From positions 1 through 58,243 of the forward strand of contig LWCA01000079.1 in assembly GCA_001642005.1 (NCBI GenBank): a DNA stretch of 58,243 nucleotides, in the 5' to 3' direction. Position numbers and translations under genes: made by a program. Position 1 is the stretch's first letter, and every line of letters begins with the position of its first letter. The notes beneath the pieces are model-generated. The model saw only the letters and a program-made list of their open reading frames with translations. It was not told the origin of the DNA and searched no databases. This DNA is from Intoshia linei (lineage: Eukaryota; Orthonectida; Rhopaluridae). Shown piece after piece: positions 16,827 to 28,139 of the stretch.

Positions 16827-18173
16827 TTAGTCGTCAAATTGTTTTTCTATTTGATCCAACACTTTAGGTAAATATTGAACCATCAAAACAAATGTAGTTT
16901 CTAAAATAAGCTTTAACAATCAAATATGTATTCAATGTCAATATTCTAAATTTCAAACAAAGCAGAACCTGTCATACTCCAGCCTTCACTCGAAAATCAA
17001 AAATAGACCGCTAAAAAGTACAGTATTTTGCAAACAATGGGTATTACCCAATATGCCCTAGTCACCTCTTCACGGATCTGGGCTTAACAGTTTACATTTG
17101 ACACACAAATATAATTCTAGTTATGAATCTTGATATTCAAAAATATAATTTTTTTAAATTTTAAATTCGGAAAATTAAAGCCCCATTTTACAAAAATTTC
17201 GTCCCGCCCGCACAACACCAAAACTTTTTTTCAACAATTTTAGTATGTCTCGTTATCAAATTTAATAGAATTATGAAAATATAAATCATAACATGGGTAA
17301 TTACCTGGTCCTTTAAACAGCTCGACAGCTTTTGAATGGGATACATTTTCTACATTCTGAAAAATAAAAATTTGAAAATAGAATAAAAACTATTCCGTTT
17401 ATGCTAATAATTTGATCTCCACGCCGTAATTCCGCACTTATATCAGCACAAGAATTTGGAATGATACGTGAAATAAAAATTGGAGAATTTTGTTCAGATC
17501 CACCTGTAATATTAAACCCTAGATTGTCATTACTTCGTTTGATCGTGACTAGCCGAGGATGGGAATACATTTGAGATGCTGCAAAGGCTGCAATGGTAGC
17601 CTAAATAATTAATTTATAAATAAAACTATCTACCATAAAACAGCCATCCATAATGGATTCTATAATTATAATTGAAAGGTTTATAAACTAAAATTTTCGT
17701 ATAAGTTTAATTTTGTATCAGAAAATTTCCCTTTTTTGGAGTTAGTTTTATCAATTAAATATTTTAAATGCTTTCTAAAAAACATTGGCAGATATAAAAA
17801 AAAGAAAGATTGCCATAAATTTAAAAAGTATTAAAATTGAAAAATAAATAAAAACCTTTTCAGTTGCTATTGCCCTAGTCTCTTCATCTCTCTTAATGTC
17901 TACTGTGTTATACATGAGTTCATACACTTGACGAACACTATTGAATAAATCAGATTCCAAGATTTTTTCAAGATTAATCAGATCTGTATACTCTTCTTTT
18001 TCTTGTTGGTTGAGTCCCTCTATGAAAATGTATAAAATACTTGAAAAATTACCATCTTTCAATCCTCTAATTAAACTAACCACTTTATCAATGTCTAAAT
18101 ATTTACACACAATTTTAAAACCAATTTAACCTTCTTTTAGATTAAAATCTTTAGAATCTAAATTCTCTTCCAT
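16827..18173 (-). CDS. LIN7: LIN7 scaffold protein (L27 + PDZ)
   Basis: Polarity scaffold that pairs with CASK/LIN2 and LIN10 through its L27 domain and binds membrane-protein tails through its PDZ domain. Six exons (18131-18173, 18053-18094, 17856-18019, 17391-17600, 17305-17356, 16827-16900) give 194 residues against about 197-207 in other animals, so it is complete. The L27 domain covers roughly residues 15-75 ('[18 protein letters not shown]'). The PDZ domain follows with the carboxylate-binding loop LGFNITGG, then [13 protein letters not shown] and [12 protein letters not shown]; the C terminus '[13 protein letters not shown]' is family-typical. Introns are 36-47 nt except two of 204 and 255 nt and one of 404 nt. 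Its start codon is 31 bp from the divergent SPT2 start. Confidence 0.96.
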
Positions 18174-18204
18174 ATTAAAATATTTTGTTTCCATAACATA
18201 TTTA
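18174..18204. promoter_or_regulatory. 31-bp divergent intergenic region LIN7 / SPT2
   Basis: The start codons of LIN7 (minus) and SPT2 (plus) are separated by only 31 bp. Any promoter must be shared or overlap coding sequence or the first introns. An in-frame downstream ATG for SPT2 at 18217 would widen the gap only slightly. Confidence 0.6.
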
Positions 18205-19393
18205 TTGTATTTTAAAATGAAACCACTACGAGATACATCGATACGTAAAGAACACATACATTTGAATAATAAAGACATCATTTCTAGACGCAATAAATTT
18301 TTGCGAATCAATGAGAAATTGACATTACCCACCGAAGCTCCAATAGTAGTACCAACCAAAAAGAAAAATGTATATCCAAAAAAGATTGTAAAACCAACTT
18401 ATAAATTAAAAACAGATGTTGACATATATAGTAAATCCATCTTGAAAATTGAATCCCATTCTGTTGTACCGAAAAAAGAACCTAAAAAAATGAAAAAAAA
18501 TATTTCAAATCTATCATTTCAAGAATTACTTAAATTTGCGAATGATCAGCACCAAAAGATAAATATTGAAAGTCCGCTGAAAAAATTGGAAACTCAGTTT
18601 GAAATAATCTACAATAAAAAAAGTTTTTTTTTATTATAATTATTTTATTCATGTTTAGAACTTAAACCCCTTCGTGTTCATGAATCGAAAAGAAAAATTG
18701 TTCAAATAAAGTCAACTCAGAAAACTAATAATAATGCATCTTTAGTTAATGTTAATTCATTAGCGAAAGAGACTTTTAAAGTTAAACATCAAAGGAAAAC
18801 ACATTATATTAAACGGAATGTTGAATGTGACGAAACTGATGAGTTAATTTACTATTTGTATGTATCTTTATTTTTTTTAATAGATATGAACATGATTTCA
18901 TAGAAGATAGTGATTGTTCCAATTTTAAGTACAATCAAATTCAATCTGTTTTTGGTGAAAAAAATAGGTATTTAATTTTTGACACAATTTAAACTTTTTT
19001 TGAAAACTCATTACTTTATTCCGTTTTAATTTAACTTGCAATCTAACAAGATTCAATTTTATACGATTAAAATATTTTTTATATAATTATTATAATAATC
19101 CAAAAATTTATTAAAATTTAATCTAAAAATCAATTTTTTAACGTAATGTTCAAACTTAAATCAGAATAACAAGCAATGCAAGCTAAGAAATAATTATTTT
19201 AATTAACTGATATTTAGATTCATGGATGAAAACGATTTATCAGATATGGATGTTGGGTTTCATGATATTCAAAAAGAAGAATATATCAGGTAATAGATAT
19301 TAAATTTAAATATATTGGTGATTTAGTTCGAAAATAGCACGATACGAAGATGAAGTAGAATATAAAAGACTACAAAATAAAAAATTTCATTAA
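18205..19393 (+). CDS. SPTY2D1: SPT2 (SPTY2D1)-like histone chaperone
   Basis: Nuclear histone H3-H4 chaperone associated with transcription. Five exons (18205-18622, 18659-18857, 18884-18967, 19218-19289, 19327-19393) give 279 residues, shorter than vertebrate SPT2. The N-terminal two thirds are basic and low-complexity; 'FQELLKFANDQ' resembles the SPT2 N-terminal helix. The diagnostic part is the C terminus: an acidic stretch 'HDFIEDSDCSNF', then 'FMDENDLSDMDVGF' and 'IQKEEYISSKIARYEDEVE', matching the SPT2 domain (DDFID..., Met-x-x-x-Phe-x-x-x-Q-x-EE-x-x-S-x-x-I-x-x-x-ED). The second intron is only 26 nt (18858-18883). Its stop lies 9 bp from the convergent RPL27A stop. The start could be 18205 or 18217. 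Confidence 0.82.
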
Positions 19394-19402
19394 ATTTTTT
19401 AA

Positions 19403-22400
19403 TTATCCAGTTAAAATACAAACTCCTCCATTTTCTTTTAATTTATATTCTGCCATTTTGCTAATATATCTTGCCTTTACAACTATAGGTCTTGGAGGTA
19501 AATGTCCTTTACCAAGTAGCTTTTGATATCCCTAAATATACACGTTTATATTGTTATTATTTATCAGTTTCACAATTCAATGTGCTCACATTGGAAGACG
19601 TGATAATTTTCACAACTCAAAATATAATAATAAAAAAAAACATTAAAAATGCTATATTTGCATTTCTCAACAATTCCGTTGAGATTCTAATATTATAACT
19701 CAATACATTAAATTTGACCAAGAAATTTAAGTCTTAGTATTGACAATAAATTATAATGATACTGATAAAACATCATTAATTTATCTTGGCGTTAGCTAAA
19801 AAATTCAATCTGGAGGAAGAATCAACCAACCCGTTCGAATTTTTTATCTGATTATTAAGACATGATGAGATTGATTATGTAAAACGTTCAACAACACAAA
19901 TGAGTCGTTAATTGTTAAAAAAATCTATCATGTGATCTAAGTTTAATTTATATTAAGAATTCAACCAGTTGCCCAGGTGAATTTTGGTGGCCTATTTAGT
20001 AAATATGTAAATTTTTAAAACATTTTCTACTATAATGGTTGATCATAGTAATTTTAATTCTGAATTTTCAGATTGTCCTGGATATATTTTGTTGAATATA
20101 CCAGAACCGTTTCTCTAGAGTTAAAATTGAAATTTATCAACTGTAAAATTTCAAAAAGGGGGTCCGTAGAATATTTTAATATAAAAAAGTGGGACACGAA
20201 ACTAAAAAAATTGTCAATCCTGAATCTATGTTTATGAAGCATACATTTTAACTTTCATTATTAACAAAAAAATATTACATTATATAAATTTTTTTTTATT
20301 ATTATTTTTTATAACCTGGATCCATGAATATAATAATCAAAATTAATTGTGAAATCTAAGTGAAAAATTAATTTCATAGAATAATATAAAAATATTCAGT
20401 GATTTGGGAAATCTCTTTGATCAACTGTGATGCACTGAAATTTACTATTTAGTACTTGATTCATTGTGATTCACTAAAATTTACTTGAATTCACTAAGAT
20501 TTACTGTTTAGTGTGGCCTCGAAAAACTTATATGTAAACAGTATATACATTAGGGTGTCACATTTTTTGGAAAATTTCAGAATTCGATGGGCAATTAGCA
20601 CTAAAAGTGTGTATTTTTAAAATAGAAAGACTAATTCGCAATCAAAAGCATTTAACGCTATCTATTCGAGTTGCGTTTGTCATTTTAAATACTACGTTTT
20701 GATTGCGAATTAGTTTTTCTATTTTACAAATACACATTTGTAGTGCTAATTGGCCTTGATTCTTTGATGAGTGTGACACCCTAATTTACATCCACGACAA
20801 ACTTGATCGGTAGGATAAAAATTAAAATGGTTTTCATTCCATATTCTCAACGTATTATCTTTATATATCCGCGTGTCTTTTTTCAGAACATCACGTCTAT
20901 AAATTCTACCTAAAAAAAAAGTGTTTATTATCAAATCAGTGTTGTTCGCCGCATAAACATTATAGTAATTATAATACACCCCATGATATTCCTTTCCAGC
21001 CTTATGAACTACAATTTTCAATTTAAAGTAGGATATTATTTACAAAAGTATTTGATTAAATCCGGGGTTACCAGAATTTTTTTATGACGGATGGGTAATA
21101 AATTATACAAATTTATTACGGACCATAAAAGTAAAATTACTAGGAAAAATTAAAAAAAATTGATTAAAAACGTAATAAATTGACTTTTATAACTAGTAAA
21201 AAAATTTTCAAAATTATTTCGTGGACGGACATTTTTGTATTTGGGAAACGCTGAATTAAATGTTAATTTTGTTTTTTTTACTTGCAATAATATAGAGCTC
21301 AGTTCACAAGGAGAATATAGATTCTCTTTTCAATTACAATATATAAAATATTTCGATATTTCATGATTTTAAATTAAAACAAAAAATTAATGCCCTGAAA
21401 TGAAAAGCTAACTGAAAAATTGACATTTTAAGGCAGGATGCACAACCTTTCCACCAATTCAGCCGCAAATCTACTTTACTCATTGATACTGCGGTGGCAC
21501 AAAATTTACTTTGACATTGAGAAAGTGGCCAAAGTCAAAAATGTAACGTTTGATAAAAATATTTTAAATTTTCATTGATAAAATCTGATTTAAACATTTT
21601 CAATTTGGTATAAAAAAATATATGGTCACATGGATTGATTACAATCGCATGCGGCCGTACGACAGAATATTGTTCACCCGTTTTAATGGTTAATTTAAAT
21701 TATTAAAATCAATCAATAAATTTCTGTCACTAAACAGTAAATCTTAGTGAATCAGAGTTGATCAAAAAGATTTCCAAAATCACAATGAATATTTTCATTC
21801 AATATTTGTCAGTGCATTGAAAAATTATATTTTAATGAGGTGCTCAAGAATTTATGGGCTGTTTGAGTCATTGCATATTTTTATATCCATCTTATTTATA
21901 TTATTCCATGTAACTAATTTTTTTACTGTAATTCACTAAAATTCATAATTTGTAATGTAAATTACTGTGATTCACTGTTTAGTGATATCCAATAAATATC
22001 ACATTTACTTACATAAAATTCATTGTCAGTTCACTAAAATTGTTATATTCAACGATAATAAAGATGAACAAATCAGAATACATAATTGTAATTATAAGAA
22101 ATAATTTGTCTCTAAAGGGTTGGTAAAATTCAATTTCTCAAAATAAATATAAAAATTTTACCGATTACCAGAATTAAGTTTAATGCAAGAATTTGTAAAA
22201 ACAAATATAATAAACTAACTTATTGTATTTAAAATAAAAATTACGGCTTCTCCAATATCAATAACGATAGGTTTTCCTATATTTTTAGAGTACTTTTCTC
22301 TTTGTTCGATAGACAAAAGTCCCCACAATTGTTCAACATTTATAGCCTTGCACCAATTTCTATTAGGGTGAATGTGAAAATCTCTCATACCCTTCTTTGT

Positions 22401-22641
22401 AAAATAACCGGGGTGACTAAAATATAAATTATACAGTCAATTAAATGAAAAAACTATTTATCAAAGTTGATTCGATGATGAGTCAAACCACCAGCATTTC
22501 CTTTACCACCTGGATTTTTCCTGTGTTTTCCGATACGTCCATGTCCGTGACTTACATGACCTCTCAATTTTCTACACTTTTTGACTTTTTTCTGAGGCTA
22601 CTAGGTTAAATTAAATGTAACCAATTACTTACTAATGCCAT
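19403..22641 (-). CDS. RPL27A: 60S ribosomal protein L27a (uL15)
   Basis: Large-subunit ribosomal protein. Four exons (22633-22641, 22455-22591, 22245-22416, 19403-19531) join to 148 residues, exactly the usual length. The first coding exon is just ATG plus two codons. Exon 2 has the basic, glycine-rich head ('[17 protein letters not shown]', '[10 protein letters not shown]', 'HHRINFDK'), exon 3 the '[12 protein letters not shown]' and 'NVEQLW' blocks, and exon 4 '[17 protein letters not shown]' and the C terminus. Introns 1 and 2 are 41 and 38 nt, but intron 3 is 2.7 kb and contains a hairpin MITE, hAT fragments and a short open frame. It shares a 114-bp divergent region with FEN1. Confidence 0.97.
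20553..20781. mobile_element. Hairpin MITE in RPL27A intron 3
   Basis: A 229-bp element bounded by GGGTGTCACA and TGTGACACCC and flanked on both sides by TA. The two arms (~100 bp each) are inverted copies of one another, including 'gattgcgaattagt' and 'gtagtgctaatt' blocks, so single strands would fold into a long hairpin. The TA target and TIR length suggest a Tc1/mariner-type non-autonomous element. Confidence 0.82.
20770..21021 (-). CDS. Short unrecognised frame inside RPL27A intron
   Basis: An open frame of about 80 codons before it runs into the hairpin MITE. It has a more even codon use than the surrounding intron and includes '[19 protein letters not shown]', '[13 protein letters not shown]' and 'DQVCRGC'. 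A possible intron acceptor (nine T then AG) sits inside it. I do not recognise a family. It may be an exon of a nested gene, a retrocopy fragment or chance. Confidence 0.3.
21434..21680. mobile_element. Degraded hAT-like element (family of 56146-57231)
   Basis: Starts CAGGATGCACAACC and shares 'attcagcc.caa', 'ctcattgatact.cggt' and 'gcacaaaatttact' with the element at 56146. The right end is poorly preserved. It is preceded at about 21062-21252 by another degraded hAT-like copy related to 2205-2339. Confidence 0.6.
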
Positions 22642-22755
22642 TATAAAATTTAAATTTGAATTTACACGTGAGACAAATAAAGTTGAATTGTTTTTAATCA
22701 AACTCAACAAAATTTTATTTATTATTCTTAATTTAGTTTCCAAGTAACTGTATCA
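22642..22755. promoter_or_regulatory. 114-bp divergent intergenic region RPL27A / FEN1
   Basis: The start codons of RPL27A (minus) and FEN1 (plus) are 114 bp apart. A bidirectional promoter is implied by spacing alone; no TATA-box or initiator could be assigned in this AT-rich stretch. Confidence 0.5.
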
Positions 22756-25700
22756 ATGGGAATAAAAGGATTGACCAAATTGTTAAGGAGCATTGCGCCA
22801 TCTGCCGTAAAAGAATGTAAAATTGAAAATTTTTTTGGTATTTTGATGAAAAAGATTTTATAAAACAATTTAAATAGGATATAAAGTTGCTATTGATGCA
22901 TCAATGAGCATTTACCAATTTTTAGTAGCCGTTCGCTCCGGAAATGATAATTTACAAATGGATGGTGAAACCACCAGGTTTTTGACGCTCTTTTGGTTTT
23001 CATATTATAATTTATAGTCATTTAACGGGTATGTTTTATCGATCGATTAAGTTAATGGAAAAGGGAATTAAACCTATTTTTGTTTTTGATGGAAAACCTC
23101 CAGATATTAAAGAAAATGAAGTAAATTAAAAAAATTCATTTAAAATTAAAATTTATTTAATTAAATTAGTTGATTAAACGCAAGGTTCTCAAAGAAAAAG
23201 TTACTGAAGATTTAAAAATTGCTCAAGAGGAAGGGGATATGGAGACTGCCATCAAGTTATCAAGGCGTCTTGTACACATTAAACCAGAATATGTCGATGA
23301 GTGTAGAAAGTTATTTTCTTTATTGGGAGTGCCATATATTGACGTTAATTCTTGAGTTTCAATTTTAAATTTTTTAGGCACCAGGTGAAGCAGAAGCCGA
23401 ATGTGTCAATTTAGTTAAATTAGGATTTGCTTATGCAGTTGGTAATATTTTCATTAATTAAATCAAAAGTACATTTATTCCTTTCATTTAGGAACCGAAG
23501 ATATGGATGCACTTACTTTTGGTGCCAACGTTCTTTTACGACATTTATCTCCTTCAAATGAAGCTGCGTAATTTATTATTTTGCAGAAATTTATTCATTT
23601 TAGAAAAAAACAACCAGTTTTAAAATTTACCTTGAAAGATATATTGAATGATACCAAAATGTCTAAAGATCAAGTAATAATAAAATTATATCATTATTGT
23701 GGAAAAGAGTGGTGCCAATTATAAATGTCTTCATTTTATAATATAATAATAATTGTCAATTGCGCCAATTTTATATTCTGTTATTATTTTGGCTACGATA
23801 AACACTGCAATATGCTTATTTATCAATTATATTGCGTTCATTATAATAATATATTTTTTTTAGTTTATAGATTTATGTATATTACTGGGATGTGATTATT
23901 GTGCAAGTATTAAAGGAATTGGTCCGAAAAAAGCAATTCATTTAATAACAAAATATAAGAATATCGAAGAAATTATTAAAAACATAGATAAAAACGTAAT
24001 TTTTAAATATATTATGTAATAAAAAATAATTATTTCAAAGATGAAGCTAGATTTGATTTTGATATAAAGCATTAATTTTTAATAGTCAACAAATTTAGAA
24101 ATACCTTATTCCTGAAGATTGGAATTATGTGGAAGCAAGATTTATGTTTAAAAATCCTTTGGTATCAGACAAAGAAAACATTAAGGTTAACAGTAACTAT
24201 CTAATTATTAAAATATTTTACAGTGTGCATTTAAAAAACCGGATGAGAAAGCACTTATCGATTTTATGGTTAACGAAAAAGGATTCTCGTAATATTATAA
24301 TTCGGGTGTCTACTTGAATCCAACCATTTTTATATTAAAGATCAAAATTTACCAACTCTAAAAGGAAAAATTCAGTTTTACTAAAACTAAAATGAAAAAA
24401 TCATTTAAATATACATAATACTAAACCTCTAGGATAAATTCCAGTTTACAAATTTCTTTCCAAACTGGATTTTCCATTATAGAGTTGGTTAAATTGGGTT
24501 TTTTACCTAAGAGTTTTTGAAAATTAATTTTTTCGGTAAGGGTTGGTAAAATTGGAATTTTAACTTAAAGGTTTGTGAAAATTAATTTTTCCCTTAGGGC
24601 AGTGTTTCTCAACCTTTTTTACTTCAACGCAGATCCCTTATGAAATTTTAAAAAATCGCGGCATCCAGGCATAATCAAAATTCACAACCAAAAGCATGAT
24701 CAAAATTTTTTTCGCATGTCGTATATATAAAACAATTTGATTTTTAATTAAAAAATTACGCTTTTAATATTGAAAACAAACTTTTTAATAATGAAATTTA
24801 TTTTTCCTTCTCAATGAGAAATTTGGGCCTGATATTTTCTACAGAGGTTTTATATATTATATTTAATTTTTATTAAAGAATATATTTATGTAAAATTAAA
24901 ATTAAAAACAACAGTAATTTAGAAAAATATGAGAACCACTTCCTTAGGGATTTGTAAAAGTGGGTTTTGGTAAAAATGGTTGGGTTTAAGAATATTCTTT
25001 TTTAATTCTATGAGGTTTAGCGAAACATCAAAGTATAAGACGTTTTTCAGATTTTTTTAAATTTTAATAAATGGAGTGAATGCTGGAGAGACATAATCCA
25101 TTTGAGCGATACATCTTAGAGCTACATAATCTTCAATTTTGTTAATGAATCATATTTTTTATTTTTTGACAATATTTTTGTGGTTTTTTCAATGACAATA
25201 ACAAAAATTTTGTTAGATTTTTAACGGAATTTTTACCAAATTGTTAAACATTTTGAGGACAATTTTTTAGTTTGTACGGAAACATTTTATGGAATCTTCA
25301 AAATATTTAAAAAATTGTAGAAAAGATATTCTTTTAGAAACCCTACAAAATTTTGATCACAAAATTATGAGTATAAAATAGTTAAAATAATAACATATGA
25401 ATAAAGAAACCCACTAAAATTTCGCGAAAAAATCAATATGATAAATTAGTAAAATCGATTATGTCGCTCTAAGATGTATTGTTGGAACAATACATCGCTA
25501 AAATGAATGTCTTTTCAGAGAATGGGCGTCCTTTTAATCTAGTCATTACTAGGGCAAGTTTTCTTCTGGTTTATAATACTATCGTTTTTTGAACGTAATC
25601 ACTCACTATATTACGTATAGAAAGGATAGAATAGAAAACGCATTAAAAAGACTACACAAAGCTAAAGAAAAAAGCAACCAATCTCGAATGGAAAGCTTTT

Positions 25701-26505
25701 TCAAAGTTTCTTCAACAAGAAAAAGTGATACAGTAATATTTTTTGAAATTTGTTTTTTTTGAATAGTTAATATAGCAATATATGATTGCAATAATTTTCA
25801 AAATTTATTAGTACAGTCCGATCCCGAGTTGGGGCACTTATTTAATATCATGTTAGTTTCATAGTACATTTGTATTTCTTATTTTGTACTATTTACTATA
25901 AATAATGTCAAATAAACTTCCTTTTAGGGAACTTTATATTTTTACTAAATTAAATTATGATTTTAACTTATATAATATGCTACGCGATTTTTGTTAGTGT
26001 GTGTGTTACGCTTTATTTAAATAACTTCCCATCTTAGAATTTTATAAAGTCCATTTCAATTACAGTGTTTTACGGGAGTGTTCGTAAACATAATTTCAAC
26101 CTCCCAATTTCACATCTTACGGGTCAAAAACCCCAGTTGTCTCTCTTTTTGATAATCAAACGAGTTGGAGAATTTAAAAAATATATAAGCTGATACAGAT
26201 TTTAAAATCATAAACATTACCATAAATTTAAATTTAAAAAAATTAATTTAAGATAAAACGTTATCTGAACGAAAACTATAGTTAATGTATGCAATGAGTA
26301 AAGGAAAAATATATCGAATAAACAGGAAATTGTATATTTTGTGAGTAATCAAGTGATGAATGTTAATTTTGATGAAGCAATACCGTCAACAAGCGGACCT
26401 AATGATGTTGTTCTTTTTCTTTTTAAGATAATTTAACATTTTTTTACCAAATTGTATTAAGGAACTCTATGAATTTAGGAAAAAAAGAAAAGCTTTCGAA
26501 AATAA
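22756..26505 (+). CDS. FEN1: Flap endonuclease 1
   Basis: Nuclear structure-specific nuclease that removes 5' flaps in Okazaki-fragment maturation and long-patch repair. Twelve exons (22756-22837, 22878-22977, 23018-23120, 23170-23343, 23378-23441, 23492-23567, 23604-23673, 23864-23995, 24099-24185, 24224-24288, 25621-25732, 26479-26505) join to 363 residues (about 380 in human). The metal-binding acidic residues are all present: [14 protein letters not shown], the EAEAE run, EDMDALTFG and LGCDYC. A helix-hairpin-helix follows ([13 protein letters not shown]). The PCNA-binding PIP box [10 protein letters not shown] is in exon 11, and exon 12 encodes only a short basic tail (EKKKSFRK). The stop overlaps AATAAA. 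Intron 10 (1.3 kb) carries a foldback element with a hAT inside it; intron 11 carries repeat B. Confidence 0.97.
24306..24997. mobile_element. Foldback-like element D in FEN1 intron 10
   Basis: Largest copy of family D. The left end is gtgtctacttgaatccaacc, the right end 'ggttgggtttaagaatattc', which form inverted repeats. Arms consist of diverged ~30-bp units ('cttaaaggtttgtgaaaatt', 'ttttaccaac'). It begins 18 bp after the end of exon 10 and was later entered by the hAT element at 24600-24941. Confidence 0.72.
24600..24941. mobile_element. hAT MITE nested in the foldback element
   Basis: A 342-bp element starting CAGTGTTTCTCAACC and ending GAGAACCACTT, the 'CAGTGGTTCTCAA' type of hAT terminus. 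A perfect 8-bp target duplication CCTTAGGG lies at 24592-24599 and 24942-24949. No coding content remains. Confidence 0.88.
25965..26260 (-). repeat. Repeat family B copy in FEN1 intron 11
   Basis: Reverse copy starting with the terminal block 'aacttatataatatgctacg' and keeping 'ttagaattttataaagtcc', 'ctcccaatttcacatcttac' and 'aagctgatacagat'. Confidence 0.78.
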
Positions 26506-26506
26506 A
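26501..26506 (+). promoter_or_regulatory. Poly(A) signal overlapping the FEN1 stop codon
   Basis: AATAAA at 26501-26506 includes the TAA stop at 26503-26505. If used, the 3' UTR would be roughly 10-25 nt. Confidence 0.5.
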
Positions 26507-28139
26507 ACAATAAGATTACCGGTTATGTTTATATAGATTAATATAATTTATCATCTCATTTTTTTTATCAGATCTTATGTATACTAATACATTAGTACAC
26601 TAAAATTTTATGGTTTTGTTTTAATATTCCGGATTTTCTCAAATTTTTATATTTTATTTATACATTTTTCAATACTATAAGTCTATTTTTTAAATAAATG
26701 CATTATTTTTTTGACGACCTCATCAACGAATCATTATCAAATTTCTTAATCTCATTAAACATATCATTGTTCAATTAATTTAATAGATAACAGAATTTTA
26801 TCATTACCCTCAGTTTTTGGGTCACTTTTAAAAAAAGATGTCCAAAACGGGATTATACTGCATTAATATTTCACATGTTGAATGTAAAATGCATGTTAAA
26901 AAAATTAAAGAAAGAATATTACATTTTTTGAAGTACATGTGTATGTGTAATATGTACAATGTACATTGTACCACAGAGTTGTTTAAAAAAAAATTAGCAC
27001 ATGAGCAGAGAGTATGCTTTGATATGTTAAAAATAATATGCCGTTATTAAAAATTCTCTATTCTCAAAAAACATTAAGTTCAAATAAATTTTTGGTAATT
27101 ATAAATTTTGGAATTTTTGTATTTGACCAATATTACAAAAACTTTTTTTATGGAAAAAGGCCCTGTGAGGCTAAATATTTAATTTTTTCACTCCAAATTT
27201 GGTATATGTCTGTCTTAGTGGGCGTACATTAATCGTATGCGTGTTTAAAATAAAATCATAGTCGCCAATTAAGAAAAAGGGGATTAATAAAAAATATAAT
27301 TTGAAACAATCTTATTTTTTTTCATTAATTATAACATTTATATTTATTATATTTATATATACTATACATTATATATATTGATATACATTTATATATAATA
27401 TTTTTTAATTCAAACAATATTTTTTTAAAAAATCCTCTTAATTTAACCACAAAATAAAAAATTCAATTTTACCCACCCTTAAAGGAAAATCTCCTGTTTC
27501 TTATATTTTTTTGAAAAACACGATTTTACCAAATCTTATGACAAAAAAATCTCTTATTTCAACACAAAATTTTACAAATTCTTAAGTGAAGTCTCCTTTT
27601 ATCTATATTTATTAAAAAAATCTAATTTTACCAAACCCTTAATAATATTACAATTTCTTCAGTTAAAATGGCTGATTTATTGATCTAAATAAAATATGCC
27701 TTTTTTTGTCGGCTTCAATTTAATTATCCCATAAATATAGGATTTAAGGAAAGATTTCTATAAAATATATTACAAACATTAGGTATTTTTTAATTCATTC
27801 TACTAAATATCCAAATTTTACTATAGGATTTTTTTTGATCACAACTGTATATATTAGTTATAAACGGTGGTCAAATTGCCCTTGATTCGATTTTTGAGAA
27901 TGGTTTACTTTATTTTAATTGTTGTAAACTGTTAACGGCTTTACAAAACGCTATAATAGACTATTCATATTATAAAAAATTTAAAATTAAATGATTGTGT
28001 CAATATTAATAAATTAAAATTTAGAATCATATTGACACTCCAAGGCCACCTAAGAAAAAAATAAAATTATAAATTTAAATAAACTTTATCGACAGTTGTT
28101 ATAGAAATTTTATCATTTATAGTTACAGTTAATTTAAGT
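26507..28139. other. Intergenic stretch between FEN1 and RBM39
   Basis: No gene is recognised. It is very AT-rich, with a TATA-repeat tract at about 27340-27405 and a fragment of family D units at about 27440-27660. Frames at 26838-27050 and 27038-27232 overlap in different phases and match nothing I know. Confidence 0.5.

Noticed and set aside
26838-27232. Two overlapping plus-strand open frames
   Set aside because: Biased AT composition, overlapping phases and no recognisable motif.
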